Part shown: piece by piece, positions 26,137 to 34,874 of the stretch
Layout of the letters: the number at the start of each line of letters is the position of its first letter
Position numbering within the stretch: the stretch's first letter is position 1
Source of the DNA: an uncultured Sphingorhabdus sp.
Lineage (GTDB): Bacteria > Pseudomonadota > Alphaproteobacteria > Sphingomonadales > Sphingomonadaceae
Direction of reading: 5' to 3'
Length of the DNA stretch: 39,983 nt
NCBI RefSeq assembly: GCF_937872355.1
Contig: NZ_CALMSV010000125.1
Coordinates: 1-39,983, forward strand
Made by a program: the position numbers and the translations under genes
Notes under the pieces: model-generated
What the model was told of the DNA's origin: nothing
The model's database searches: none
Seen by the model: only the letters and a program-made list of their open reading frames with translations

Positions 26137-27489
26137 ATGGCAACGCGTGCAATGTCGGCAACTGAAATCGACGGTCGACTAGCTGTGTCAATCCGCGCTT
26201 TTCTGGGTTTGCTCGACAATGTGTTTGTTGTTGCCGCCTTAATTGCCAGCTATTTCTGGCTGTGTACCTATCTGTACACAGACATAATAGGCAACGTCGC
26301 GCCACTCCGACAAATCGGGTTCGAATCCTATCCAACCACTGGCTTTGCCCAATTTGCTGCGCTCGGTTTTTGCCTTGTGCCGCTGCTATGGCTTCGTAGG
26401 CAGTTCGAAGTGCCTTCGGATCTTATTGTTTTCCAGCTTTATCTCTATGTTTACGTTCCCACGACGGCCTATCTTGTGATGGCAACGCCGATGACATTTG
26501 AGCGACAATTGGGCTTCCTGACGATGACGCTTTTTGGACTCGCTTTGCTCGAATTGCGCCGCGGGATTCGAACTGTCATATTTGGTAAGCTTCCAATAAG
26601 GGAAGGCTGGTTCATCGGTATACTGGCGGCAAGTTCGATCGCTCTCATATTTTTAATTGTCACTGTTGGCGAGGTGAGAGCGGATTCGCTAGATTTGACT
26701 TCGGTTTACGAAAGACGTGGTGATATCGTTGGCGGAGGCGGCAGGTCGCCGCTGCTTTTTGCAGCCAACTGGGCCGCGACAGCGATTGCACCTTTGACGA
26801 TGATATATGGCCTGATGAAGCGGCAATGGTGGCTTCTTGGCGTCGGCCTGCTACTCGCAGTTGCATGTTTTGCGCTGACGTCATTTCGAAGCCATCTGTT
26901 CACCCCAATCTTCGCAGTCATGATCTGCGTGGTTTTGCGCCCCGCCGGCCTTAAGCGGTCCGGCATTGCACTGCTTTTGGTCGCATTGTCGCTGTGTCTG
27001 ATTCCATTACTGTACGACCTTGTGACTGGCGGGCTTGGGACATGGGTCATTCACTTCCGCTTTATCGGTAATAATGGCTTCCTTTCGGCCCAATATTTCT
27101 CTTTCTTCGCCGACGCGCCCAAGGGCCTGTATCAAGACAGCTTCGGGCGTCTGTTTTTCACGCCGCGCTACTTCCTGCCGATTGCCGAACTGGTTGGTTC
27201 GTCTTTTTCGATTGCCGGGAATCACGCCAATGGCAATCTCTGGGCCGACGGTTATGGTAATATGGGAGTTTGGGGCGTCGGTATGGCTTCGTTTTCTGCG
27301 GTGCTTTTTTGCTGGCTGGCGGATTCGCTTGGTCGCGATCTCGACAGAATACAGGTTAGCGCCATGTTAATTCCGCTGGTCTTCGCGATATCGAACACGT
27401 CGGTCCATTCAGCCTTAACCTCCAATGGTGGCTTGTTGGTCATTCTGCTGCTCTATCTGATGCCCCGCTCTTATTCTCGGTCTGGATAA
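26137..27489 (+). CDS. Polymerase-like multi-pass membrane protein (probable Wzy)
   Basis: 450 residues from ATG 26137, preceded by GGGG at good distance; an in-frame GTG at 26116 would add seven residues. It has about ten to twelve membrane helices and no recognisable enzyme motif apart from Arg-rich periplasmic-looking loops, for example YERRGDIVGGGGRSP. Its place between flippase and glycosyltransferase, and its general profile, match the oligosaccharide-repeat-unit polymerases, which are very diverse in sequence. A 197-nt gap separates it from wzx, so a separate promoter is possible. Confidence 0.7.
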   Translation: MATRAMSATEIDGRLAVSIRAFLGLLDNVFVVAALIASYFWLCTYLYTDIIGNVAPLRQIGFESYPTTGFAQFAALGFCLVPLLWLRRQFEVPSDLIVFQLYLYVYVPTTAYLVMATPMTFERQLGFLTMTLFGLALLELRRGIRTVIFGKLPIREGWFIGILAASSIALIFLIVTVGEVRADSLDLTSVYERRGDIVGGGGRSPLLFAANWAATAIAPLTMIYGLMKRQWWLLGVGLLLAVACFALTSFRSHLFTPIFAVMICVVLRPAGLKRSGIALLLVALSLCLIPLLYDLVTGGLGTWVIHFRFIGNNGFLSAQYFSFFADAPKGLYQDSFGRLFFTPRYFLPIAELVGSSFSIAGNHANGNLWADGYGNMGVWGVGMASFSAVLFCWLADSLGRDLDRIQVSAMLIPLVFAISNTSVHSALTSNGGLLVILLLYLMPRSYSRSG

Positions 27490-27500
27490 CACGAAATTCA

Positions 27501-28772
27501 ATGAACATTTGGCTCAGTACTATTGGTCAACGGCTAGACCACGCTGAAAACACGCGTACGATGCTACTTGCAGCGACTCTGCTCGAGCGGGGTCACTCGG
27601 TGACACTGTGGACATCGGCATATGATCATATCCGCAAACAATGGCGCGAAGAATGGTTCAACGGCGACGTGAAGTTCTGGGAAATGCCAAACGGTCTGTG
27701 CGTGCGCTTCATGAAGGGTTGCGGTTATCGAAAGAATATCGGCCCTCGCCGACTGGCAGACCATATATTGGCGGCGCGCGACTTTCGTCGTCAGGCCGCC
27801 ACGCTACCGTCTCCCGACATCGCCATTGCTTCGCTTCCTGATCATATCACCGCTGCTGCGATGGTCGACTATGGGAAAGTCGCCGGTTTCCCAGTAATCG
27901 TTGATGTTCGCGACAAATGGCCAGACATTTTCGTAGACTATGCACCTGCGGCCCTCAAACCATTTGTACGCGCCGGTTTGGCGCGGGAGAGTGCGCGTGC
28001 GCGGAACGCACTGGCCAACGCCGAAGCGCTCGTTACGATGATGCAATCCATGCTCGACTGGGGGTTGGCAAAAGCGAACCGTGCAGCAATGGCGGACGAC
28101 CGGATATTCTACCTCGCCACCATGGAGGCCAACACCGCGCAACAATCGCCGATTTCCGATCTCGCGCCGGAACATCAGAACCTTTTGAACGAGGCCAGCA
28201 GTAAAACGGTTTTTTCCTTTGTGGGTACATTCAACAAGACTCAGCATCCCTCTTTAATACTTGATGCACTCGAGCAGTTGGTCGACCAAAAAACATTCGA
28301 TCCGTCCGGGATCGCCGTGATGATCGGTGGCGACGGTGTAGGCGCAGACGCAGTGCGCAGTCGGATCGATCGCTTGCCTTTTGCCCATTATCTGGGCTGG
28401 ATGCGTCCGCCGGAGATGCGCGCATTGCTCGCAAGAACGGACGTTGGTCTGTTACCAATGAATTTTGCATCAGAAGCGTTTAACAACAAGGCCTTCGCCT
28501 ATCTCGCTTCGGGTTTACCGATACTGAATTGCGCCGATGGCGACTTGGCACGACTGATCGCGACGGCTGATATCGGTATTAATCTACCCGCGGGTGATTC
28601 ACATGCCATAGCAGAGGCTATTAAGGTGTTGGCGACAAACCCGACCCGCGTCCAACAACTAAAGGCACGAGCGCGAAAAGTGTTTGATAGCGAGTTCGAT
28701 CAACGCAAAATCTATAATGAATATGCCGATCATATCGAAACCATTGCACGCCGCGGGCGGACGAAACATTAG
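27501..28772 (+). CDS. Glycosyltransferase, family 4 (WbuB-like)
   Basis: 423 residues with GT-B organisation. The N-terminal half opens with LDHAENTRTMLLAATLLERGH. A central acceptor-domain strand reads PVIVDVRDKWPDIF. The C-terminal half has SFVGTFNKTQHPSLILDAL and the donor site EAFNNKAFAYLASGLP. It resembles WbuB/colanic-acid-type transferases that add a sugar to lipid-linked intermediates. It follows the polymerase-like gene by 11 nt and ends the rightward operon, convergent with the AsnB-like gene. Specificity is unknown. Confidence 0.86.
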   Translation: MNIWLSTIGQRLDHAENTRTMLLAATLLERGHSVTLWTSAYDHIRKQWREEWFNGDVKFWEMPNGLCVRFMKGCGYRKNIGPRRLADHILAARDFRRQAATLPSPDIAIASLPDHITAAAMVDYGKVAGFPVIVDVRDKWPDIFVDYAPAALKPFVRAGLARESARARNALANAEALVTMMQSMLDWGLAKANRAAMADDRIFYLATMEANTAQQSPISDLAPEHQNLLNEASSKTVFSFVGTFNKTQHPSLILDALEQLVDQKTFDPSGIAVMIGGDGVGADAVRSRIDRLPFAHYLGWMRPPEMRALLARTDVGLLPMNFASEAFNNKAFAYLASGLPILNCADGDLARLIATADIGINLPAGDSHAIAEAIKVLATNPTRVQQLKARARKVFDSEFDQRKIYNEYADHIETIARRGRTKH

Positions 28773-28827
28773 ACCGACTTTGATTTGCGTATAACCGATT
28801 GTGCGCCTTATTGACTGATACCAGCGT

Positions 28828-30687
28828 CTAAACGGGGTAACTGTCCAATGTCGGATCCAGCAACCAGAGGAGACTGGTGGCCTCTGCAAAACGTGACACA
28901 TTGCGGCCAAGCGCGGCGTCGCTGAAATAACTGTCGATGGTGCTTCCGGAGGGTAAAAAGGTTTCGGCATTGCGACGATGCAGCAATAAACCCTGTCGAA
29001 TAGCATCTCCCACGCCATCTACTATCCAGTCTTCGTGGCGCGTGTCAAAGCCACGCTTGTCGCGGTTGAAAAGGATGGCATCGGGAACGCGTCCATTCAT
29101 TGCCATACGCAGCGCATATTTTCCCATCCCATGCCGCAGTTTGTGGGATGTTGGCAGCCCTATGCCGAAGCCGATTATCCGATGGTCCAGAAACGGCAAG
29201 CGGCTTTCGATGCTGTTCCCCATCGAATTTCGATCTTCATAGCGTAGCAACGATGGCAAGCTGTATCGCGTGACGTCGAGAGCCTGGCGAAATGCCGGAT
29301 CTTGTCCCAGTCCGATCCCAGGCGACGGGCTATTTTGCAGCGACGGAAGCCGCAGCGACGTGCCCAGTCCATCACTGTCTTTCTGGTACCGACCGCGTTC
29401 GCGCCAGAACAGATTGGCCTTTGCGGCGACAGCGGGCAACACGCGCAACACCGTACCGAGCAGGGCAGGCGTTTCCGCCCACTTGCGTTGGGCCACAACA
29501 TGGCGGAAGTGGTAAAGGAAATATTTGCGGTAGCCCATGAAAGCCTCATCGCCACCTTGGCCACCCAGCATGACTTTGATACCGTCCGCCCGCGCTGCAG
29601 AGAAAACCGCAAATTGCGCCATTTGGCTTGTGTGGGGAATTGGCGCCCCTTGCGCGCGCATGGTTTGCCAGAACAGTGCCACAGCATGTGCACCGCGCGC
29701 AGGAGGGACAAAAACCACTTTCGCGTCCAACTGGCGTGACAACAGCGTGACAAGGTCTGCCTCGCTGCTGACATCGCCAGGATCGCCAAAACTGTAGCCG
29801 GTGAGAGCTGTGCCGGATTCTGCACACAGCGCCGCTATTGTAGTCGAATCAACGCCGCCGGATAGCGACAATCCAATTGGAACATCGGCGCGCAGTCGGA
29901 TCTGCGTCGCATTGACCAGCAAGGTGGATAGTTCCTCGGTAGCGGCCGCGAAACCGACGCCCGCCAGTCGCTCAGCTTCGTCGGCTGCCAAGGCATCAAG
30001 ATCGAAATATTTTTGCAGATGGAAAGATGCGCCGTCGGCTGGTCGTACGCCAATATGGCCTGGCGGGAGCGCGAGTACCCCGCGAAAAGGCGAAAAGCTG
30101 GTTTCATCCTCGTAATATTTCAACTGGATGCCGCGTGCGACATATTCGAGCTCGGGTTCAAGCTGATCGTTTTTTGCGATTGCGCCAGGTGTAGATGCGA
30201 ACCAGAATTGGTCGGCGGTCTCTCGATAGTATAGCGGTTTGACGCCAAACCGATCCCGCGCCAGCAATAGCTCATCGGTAACGTTGTCGTGAATGGCCAC
30301 TGTGAACATACCGTAGAATTTGCTGAATGCCGAGATGCCCCATTGGGCGTAGCTCTGCAGTAGAACTTCTGTATCGCTGGAAGTTCGAAAACGCCTGCCC
30401 AGCGCTTCCAGCTCTCGCCTGAGTTCGACGTAATTATAAATCGCTCCGTTGAAGACCATCGCATATCGGCCATCATCCGTAACCATGGGCTGATTGGCAT
30501 CTGTGCTCAGGTCTATGATCGAGAGCCGGTTATGGGCCAACCATAGTGTACGACCGTCACGCATGTGGCGCCGGAGATAACCGACGCTATCCGGACCGCG
30601 CGAGCGCTGACTATGGACGATTGCCTGCAGTCCGGCAGGCGAGTCTGCGTCGGTCATTTTTGAAATGACGCCACTGATACCGCACAT
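28828..30687 (-). CDS. Asparagine synthase (glutamine-hydrolysing)-like amidotransferase 2
   Basis: 619 residues. Cys2 in MCGISGV is the glutaminase nucleophile, followed by RGPDSVGY and RLSIIDLS as in class II amidotransferases. The synthase loop is SGGVDST (276-282), with GGQGGDEAFMGYRKYF. It is a second, distinct AsnB-type protein in the same locus and most likely amidates another uronic acid or acts at another stage. It is transcribed leftward 93 nt after the WbpM/CapD-type gene and converges with the glycosyltransferase. Confidence 0.88.
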   Translation of the reverse strand: MCGISGVISKMTDADSPAGLQAIVHSQRSRGPDSVGYLRRHMRDGRTLWLAHNRLSIIDLSTDANQPMVTDDGRYAMVFNGAIYNYVELRRELEALGRRFRTSSDTEVLLQSYAQWGISAFSKFYGMFTVAIHDNVTDELLLARDRFGVKPLYYRETADQFWFASTPGAIAKNDQLEPELEYVARGIQLKYYEDETSFSPFRGVLALPPGHIGVRPADGASFHLQKYFDLDALAADEAERLAGVGFAAATEELSTLLVNATQIRLRADVPIGLSLSGGVDSTTIAALCAESGTALTGYSFGDPGDVSSEADLVTLLSRQLDAKVVFVPPARGAHAVALFWQTMRAQGAPIPHTSQMAQFAVFSAARADGIKVMLGGQGGDEAFMGYRKYFLYHFRHVVAQRKWAETPALLGTVLRVLPAVAAKANLFWRERGRYQKDSDGLGTSLRLPSLQNSPSPGIGLGQDPAFRQALDVTRYSLPSLLRYEDRNSMGNSIESRLPFLDHRIIGFGIGLPTSHKLRHGMGKYALRMAMNGRVPDAILFNRDKRGFDTRHEDWIVDGVGDAIRQGLLLHRRNAETFLPSGSTIDSYFSDAALGRNVSRFAEATSLLWLLDPTLDSYPV

Positions 30688-30780
30688 ATTACTGCCCCTG
30701 CCGTATAATCATATTGAAAACCCTGGATGCTGTCGCTTCGACGAAATCGCGTCCTGTTAGTTCGGCTTGCTAATATTGCA

Positions 30781-32694
30781 TCAGCACTGCTCGATCGGGG
30801 TTTCGGATCGCCCGCAAAACTCCGGGACGATCACAGCAATCCATTGCTGTATTTCTTGCAATTTCGTCAGCTTGTTGCTGCCTGTCATAAGCGATAAGTG
30901 CTTTTCCAGTTCCGTAAGTGGAATGAAGGCTTCATTAGCCTTCATGATGCGCTTGTGAACGGTCGCCTGCGGATCATTTCCGATCAAAAGTTCTTCGTAA
31001 AGTTTTTCGCCTGGGCGCAAGCCGACAATCTGGATTTCAATATCACCATCACTCTCGGCATCTTCCTTGACGCTAAGCCCGCTTAACTGGATCATCCGGC
31101 GAGCGAGATCGATGATGCGCACGGGTTGCCCCATGTCCAGAATGAAGACTTCACCACCTGAAGCCATCGCACCAGCCTGTATCACCAGTTGCGCCGCCTC
31201 GGGTATGGTCATGAAGTAGCGCGTGACCTCCGGATGCGTAAGAGTGATGGGTCCGGCTTTCGCAATTTGTTGGCGAAACAAAGGCACAACCGATCCGCTA
31301 GACCCCAATACATTGCCAAAGCGGACCATCGAAAAGCGGGTGGTCGCGCTATCGACAGCCATTGCCTGCAACAGCATTTCGGCGATCCGCTTGCTCGCGC
31401 CCATGATATTTGGAGGCCTGACTGCCTTGTCGGTACTGATGAGCACGAAATCGCTGACGCCATGGGCGAGCGCGGCTTCGGCAACCATTTTCGTACCGAA
31501 GATATTATTTTTTATTCCTTCTTCGGGATTTGCCTCAACCATCGGGACATGTTTGTACGCAGCAGCGTGATAGACTGTTTCAGGTTTGAAGCGACTGAAT
31601 ATCTCGTCCAGCCGCGGCGCGTCAGTGACCGATGCTAAAATAGGAACAATTACTGGCGGCATTGCACTTGCAGACGATTGGGCCGTCAGTTCCTGGTCAA
31701 TTGCGTAAAGATTGTATTCGCTATTATCGACAAGTATCAATTGTGAAGGGCGTTGCCTCAGGATTTGACGGCACAATTCACTTCCGATCGATCCACCAGC
31801 ACCGGTGACCAAAACCGGCTTTCCCAAAATGCATTTCGCCATCAGGTTTTGATCGGGAGGAACCGCGTCGCGCCCCAGTAGATCTTCGATCTGAATCGGG
31901 CGAAGGTCGCTGACTGTAACCTTTCCATCCGCAAGTTCAAAAATTCCCGGCAGCGTTCGAACCGTAACACCATGGCCTTGCAGGCTATCAACTATTTCAT
32001 TTATCCGCTTCCTCGAAGCAGACGGTATGGCAAGCAGGACATCTTCGACCGCAAGGTCTTCAATCACTTTTTGCAAGCGCAAAGGGGAATATATCAGTTT
32101 GCCATTAAGGTGATTTCCATGCAGCTTTGGATCATCGTCGACGAAAGCGACGACTAGCATCTCTTGACTATTGGCAAGGCCGCCCGCCAATTGTCTGCCA
32201 GCCGAACCTGCTCCATAAACTAGGACTCGACGTTTCTGTGATTTTCCCAATATTGCCGCATATCCACCTCCAAGCCAAAAGCGCGCAACTGCGCGCGAGG
32301 CGCCTGCTCCGACGAACAGGAGAATTGGCTGTAGGAAGCCGGTTGTGCGTGGGATCAGATCAAAGCCAATTACCGAGAAAATCAACGAATAAATCGCGCC
32401 ATAGATCGCACAGGCCAGCGTTACCGCGCTTAGCGCATACCAGCCGATGTAGCGGAAAATTGCCCGATAGAGTCCGAACCTAATGAAGAGCGGGATGGCA
32501 ATTGCGATAGCTGCGATATAGGATAGCCATTGATTACCGATCGGATAGATCCAGGCATCCAGTCGCAAACGATAAGCAAGTGCGACCGTGAACAGGCACA
32601 GCAATATGTCGATTACAATTGCGATGATTCGCTTTTGGACTCTCGGCAATCCGAGCAGCAGCTGTGCAAATCTTTGAGCGAACAACCAAGGCAT
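30781..32694 (-). CDS. WbpM/CapD-type nucleotide-sugar 4,6-dehydratase, membrane bound
   Basis: 637 residues. Four hydrophobic segments (about 22-135) are followed by a CoA-binding-like Rossmann region (VLVYGAGSAGRQLA, about 157-170) and the catalytic SDR domain with VLVTGAGGSIGSEL (294-307). The region STDKAVRPPNIMGASK has Met in place of the usual active-site Tyr (MxxxK), the SMK triad reported for WbpM. It would convert UDP-GlcNAc to the 4-keto-6-deoxy sugar, precursor of FucNAc, QuiNAc or bacillosamine-type sugars, possibly the first sugar of the repeat unit. It leads the leftward pair with the second AsnB-like gene. Confidence 0.92.
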   Translation of the reverse strand: MPWLFAQRFAQLLLGLPRVQKRIIAIVIDILLCLFTVALAYRLRLDAWIYPIGNQWLSYIAAIAIAIPLFIRFGLYRAIFRYIGWYALSAVTLACAIYGAIYSLIFSVIGFDLIPRTTGFLQPILLFVGAGASRAVARFWLGGGYAAILGKSQKRRVLVYGAGSAGRQLAGGLANSQEMLVVAFVDDDPKLHGNHLNGKLIYSPLRLQKVIEDLAVEDVLLAIPSASRKRINEIVDSLQGHGVTVRTLPGIFELADGKVTVSDLRPIQIEDLLGRDAVPPDQNLMAKCILGKPVLVTGAGGSIGSELCRQILRQRPSQLILVDNSEYNLYAIDQELTAQSSASAMPPVIVPILASVTDAPRLDEIFSRFKPETVYHAAAYKHVPMVEANPEEGIKNNIFGTKMVAEAALAHGVSDFVLISTDKAVRPPNIMGASKRIAEMLLQAMAVDSATTRFSMVRFGNVLGSSGSVVPLFRQQIAKAGPITLTHPEVTRYFMTIPEAAQLVIQAGAMASGGEVFILDMGQPVRIIDLARRMIQLSGLSVKEDAESDGDIEIQIVGLRPGEKLYEELLIGNDPQATVHKRIMKANEAFIPLTELEKHLSLMTGSNKLTKLQEIQQWIAVIVPEFCGRSETPIEQC

Positions 32695-32835
32695 CGCAGC
32701 GCTCGTTAGCGGTTACGCACGGCAGTAGCAACGTCGTTTCGCGACGTAAAAATGACATGTGTATTTGCAAGTTGCTGCAGCGCATCGATGCCGGTGCTGT
32801 GCGGTCACCCTGTTTCGAACTTCAAATGGTTCCTT

Positions 32836-33616
32836 CTAAACCCACACATTATGCTCGGCGAACTCGAGATAGCGCGCCATGACATCGACAGACTTCCAAC
32901 CCCCCGCCCGCATGATCGCGGCCGTGTCATGCCCGTTGCGCAACAGGTCCTGAGCGGCTCCAACCCGCAGCGAGTGCGTGCTGAACGCATCTATTTCGAC
33001 CTTCTGTAGGCCGCAGACCTTTGCTGTGCGTTTGATCACCAGTTTGACGGTGTCCGGACCCAGCGCACGGTTGATGGCAGGCTCTTGATATATGCCGCAA
33101 AAGAGTGGCTCAACTTCAGGCCCACGCCATGCAAGCCATTCCGCGACCAATCGTGCAGTCCTAAGGGATGTAAAGGCGAGACGCCCCATTCCGAACGGAT
33201 CGGTTTTGCTTCGCCTGATGATGAGCCGCAAGGTACCGTCGGACCTTTCCTCGACATCGTCAGACATCAAGGCCACCAGTTCCGAACGGTGCGCCAGAAT
33301 GTCGTACCTCAGTGATATAATTGCACGGTTTCTGATGCCCCAGGGGTTGTCGGGCGTGGACATCGTCGTCGCGGTTCGGATCCGGCAAGCGCAGTAAGCG
33401 GTGGCTGCGGCCGATGGCATACATTCGCCGCTGCACCGTGGATATCGAACTGTGGAGGGCTACATTTTCCAGATAGGTGCTCACGGTAGCAGGTGGAGCC
33501 GGGAAAGGGTTACATTGTTGGGGGAAGCACCATTTTTCGAAGTCGGCGAGATCGGTAAAATAGCTCTTTATGGTCGACGGGGCATAAGCACCTTCAAGGC
33601 GCCGGAATTCTCGTCG
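32836..33616 (-). pseudogene. Tyrosine recombinase (phage-type integrase), disrupted
   Basis: The C-terminal catalytic domain is intact from about 33360 down to 32836, with Arg in AHRSELVAL, Lys in RRSKTD, HSLR, the GGW position (Trp for the second His) and the Tyr in MARYLEF. The N-terminal SAM-like domain is in another frame upstream: YAPSTIKSYFTDLADFEKWC at about 33595-33530, then STYLENVALHSSISTVQRRMYAIG. The frames meet near 33355-33370, where the linker expected between the two domains appears to be missing, implying an internal deletion with frameshift. No start codon is found before the N-terminal part (TGA at 33617-33619). It is therefore inactive as written. It marks the right edge of the polysaccharide locus; no tRNA or att core was identified. 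Confidence 0.85.
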
Positions 33617-34147
33617 TCAATCCAAATTAACACCTTGTTCTGGATGGCTTTTATGCGACATTTGCGACCCGATTGGTGCCATTTCGCAGGTTTGTCAGAT
33701 GCGATTCGGCGCTTGGGTATAAGTTGCTAACGGGGAGTTTTGCTTGGCAGTTTCAGGAGTTCTCTCTCGTTGTGTTTTGCCGACGATATGTATCAGCCGA
33801 TGGCATAACCGCGACTCGCATCGAGACAGGAAACGGATGGCGCTCCTTCCCTGTTATCCAAAAAGCTTTCCCTGTTATTGAATAGTAAATTCCCTGTTAT
33901 CACACCAAAAATTCCCTCCTAATTCCTTAGGGAATTTCCCTAGAAAGCCTCGAAAATCTGCGGTTTTCTCGTGCGACAGAAGCCTGTTTTGAGCAAAAAA
34001 TTCGCAAATTTCCCTGCATTTCCCGATAACGGGGGTTGCTAACGCTACCGGTACTTGAGTAAAAAACATCGGGCGCTAACAGCACCCACCGGAGCAGATG
34101 CCCCAACAATTTCAACACAATTATGTTTTCTAAGTCGGTCAAAAACG
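33617..34147. other. Gene-free region between integrase remnant and TetR gene
   Basis: About 530 bp without a credible gene. The left part is unremarkable. The right part contains the TTCCCTGTTAT repeats and further TTCCCT/TTCCCG words. The short ORFs here give NREF-type peptides, which simply translate the repeat. Confidence 0.7.
33847..34031. repeat. Cluster of TTCCCTGTTAT-type short repeats
   Basis: Three exact copies of TTCCCTGTTAT at 33847-33857, 33868-33878 and 33890-33900 (periods 21 and 22 nt) are followed by looser TTCCCT words near 33912 and 33936 and by TTTCCCTGCATTTCCCGATAACGG near 34009-34031, here split as TTTCCCTGCA then TTTCCCGATAACGG. The spacing is about two helical turns. 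Function unknown; it may be an iteron-like protein-binding array or a dispersed intergenic repeat. Confidence 0.8.
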
Positions 34148-34795
34148 TCAGCTAAATTCGCTGGTTGATGATCCGTTGCAACTCGCCAAATTGGCGGCCG
34201 TAGATTGCGGCACGCCCAAACCGGTCAAACCGAGAACCAGCATTTCCGGAAGGCGTTGGCTCGTTGCAGATCCGCTCTGCCCGTTTGCCGAAAGTTCAGT
34301 CATCACCGCCTGGCACAGCCCAAGCCAGTACAGCACGCCACTCTCTTTGGCCTCCCGCCGGATCAACCCTTGCTGGTATGCCGCTTCAATATCGTCGCGC
34401 AGGCCCTTGTTCAGAGGATGTGAACGCGAAGTCGGCGAGCCCTGACTTCGCAGCAGCACCAGGGTCCGCTTTGGTTGCGTCAGGGCAAATTCAGCGACAA
34501 CCCGCATCCCGCCAGCGATACGCTCGACAGGGTTTGTGATGGAGGCATTGGCCCGGGTCACCAGTTCTTCGACCTCGAGCCGGACCTCCTTGGCAATCGC
34601 GTTGGCGAAAGCCTGTTTGTCCGCAAAATGGTTGAAAAAACTGCCTTTGGCGACCCCCGCCTTTGCCACGAAATCGTCAATTGGGATGGCGTCGATCGGG
34701 CGTTCGACAAGTAGTTCAAAACCCGCAGCGATCAAAGCGCCACGGGTGCGAGCCGAGCGGGGAGATAGGCGGGGAGATGCTGAAGCGGAAGTCAT
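34148..34795 (-). CDS. TetR/AcrR-family transcriptional regulator
   Basis: 215 residues. The N-terminal helix-turn-helix (about 20-65) includes GALIAAGFELLVERPIDAIP, FVAKAGVAKGSFFNHFADK, the TetR recognition-helix pattern. The C-terminal ligand-binding half is variable. It diverges from the dioxygenase operon across a 79-bp gap holding two 16-bp palindromes, so it most likely represses that operon and itself, relieved by an aromatic substrate or CoA thioester (inference). Confidence 0.92.
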   Translation of the reverse strand: MTSASASPRLSPRSARTRGALIAAGFELLVERPIDAIPIDDFVAKAGVAKGSFFNHFADKQAFANAIAKEVRLEVEELVTRANASITNPVERIAGGMRVVAEFALTQPKRTLVLLRSQGSPTSRSHPLNKGLRDDIEAAYQQGLIRREAKESGVLYWLGLCQAVMTELSANGQSGSATSQRLPEMLVLGLTGLGVPQSTAANLASCNGSSTSEFS

Positions 34796-34808
34796 CGCTG
34801 AATCGTAC

Positions 34809-34824
34809 TTGACTACATGGTCAA
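34809..34824. promoter_or_regulatory. Operator 1 (TetR-type palindrome)
   Basis: TTGACTACATGGTCAA: the two 7-bp arms TTGACTA and TGGTCAA are inverted repeats with one mismatch around a 2-bp centre. It lies 13 bp from the tetR start and is a near inverted copy of operator 2; centres are 27 bp apart. Confidence 0.82.
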
Positions 34825-34835
34825 TTGCAATCTAT

Positions 34836-34851
34836 TTGACCAAATAGTCAA
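34836..34851. promoter_or_regulatory. Operator 2 (TetR-type palindrome)
   Basis: TTGACCAAATAGTCAA; its reverse complement matches operator 1 at 14 of 16 positions, differing only in the two central bases. It lies 23 bp before the dioxygenase start and probably overlaps the promoter region of that operon. Confidence 0.82.
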
Positions 34852-34874
34852 AAACGAATCGAGGAGGAGAGGCC

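Noticed and set aside
33401..33730. Forward 109-codon ORF opposite the integrase 5' region
   Set aside because: It is the complementary strand of the decayed integrase N-terminal part and has no recognisable features.
33875..34142. Leftward short ORFs in the gap before tetR
   Set aside because: They mostly translate the TTCCCTGTTAT repeats (NREF-like peptides) and have no ribosome site.
32836..34150. tRNA-based attachment site for the integrase
   Set aside because: No tRNA-like sequence or matching direct repeat could be recognised in the window.
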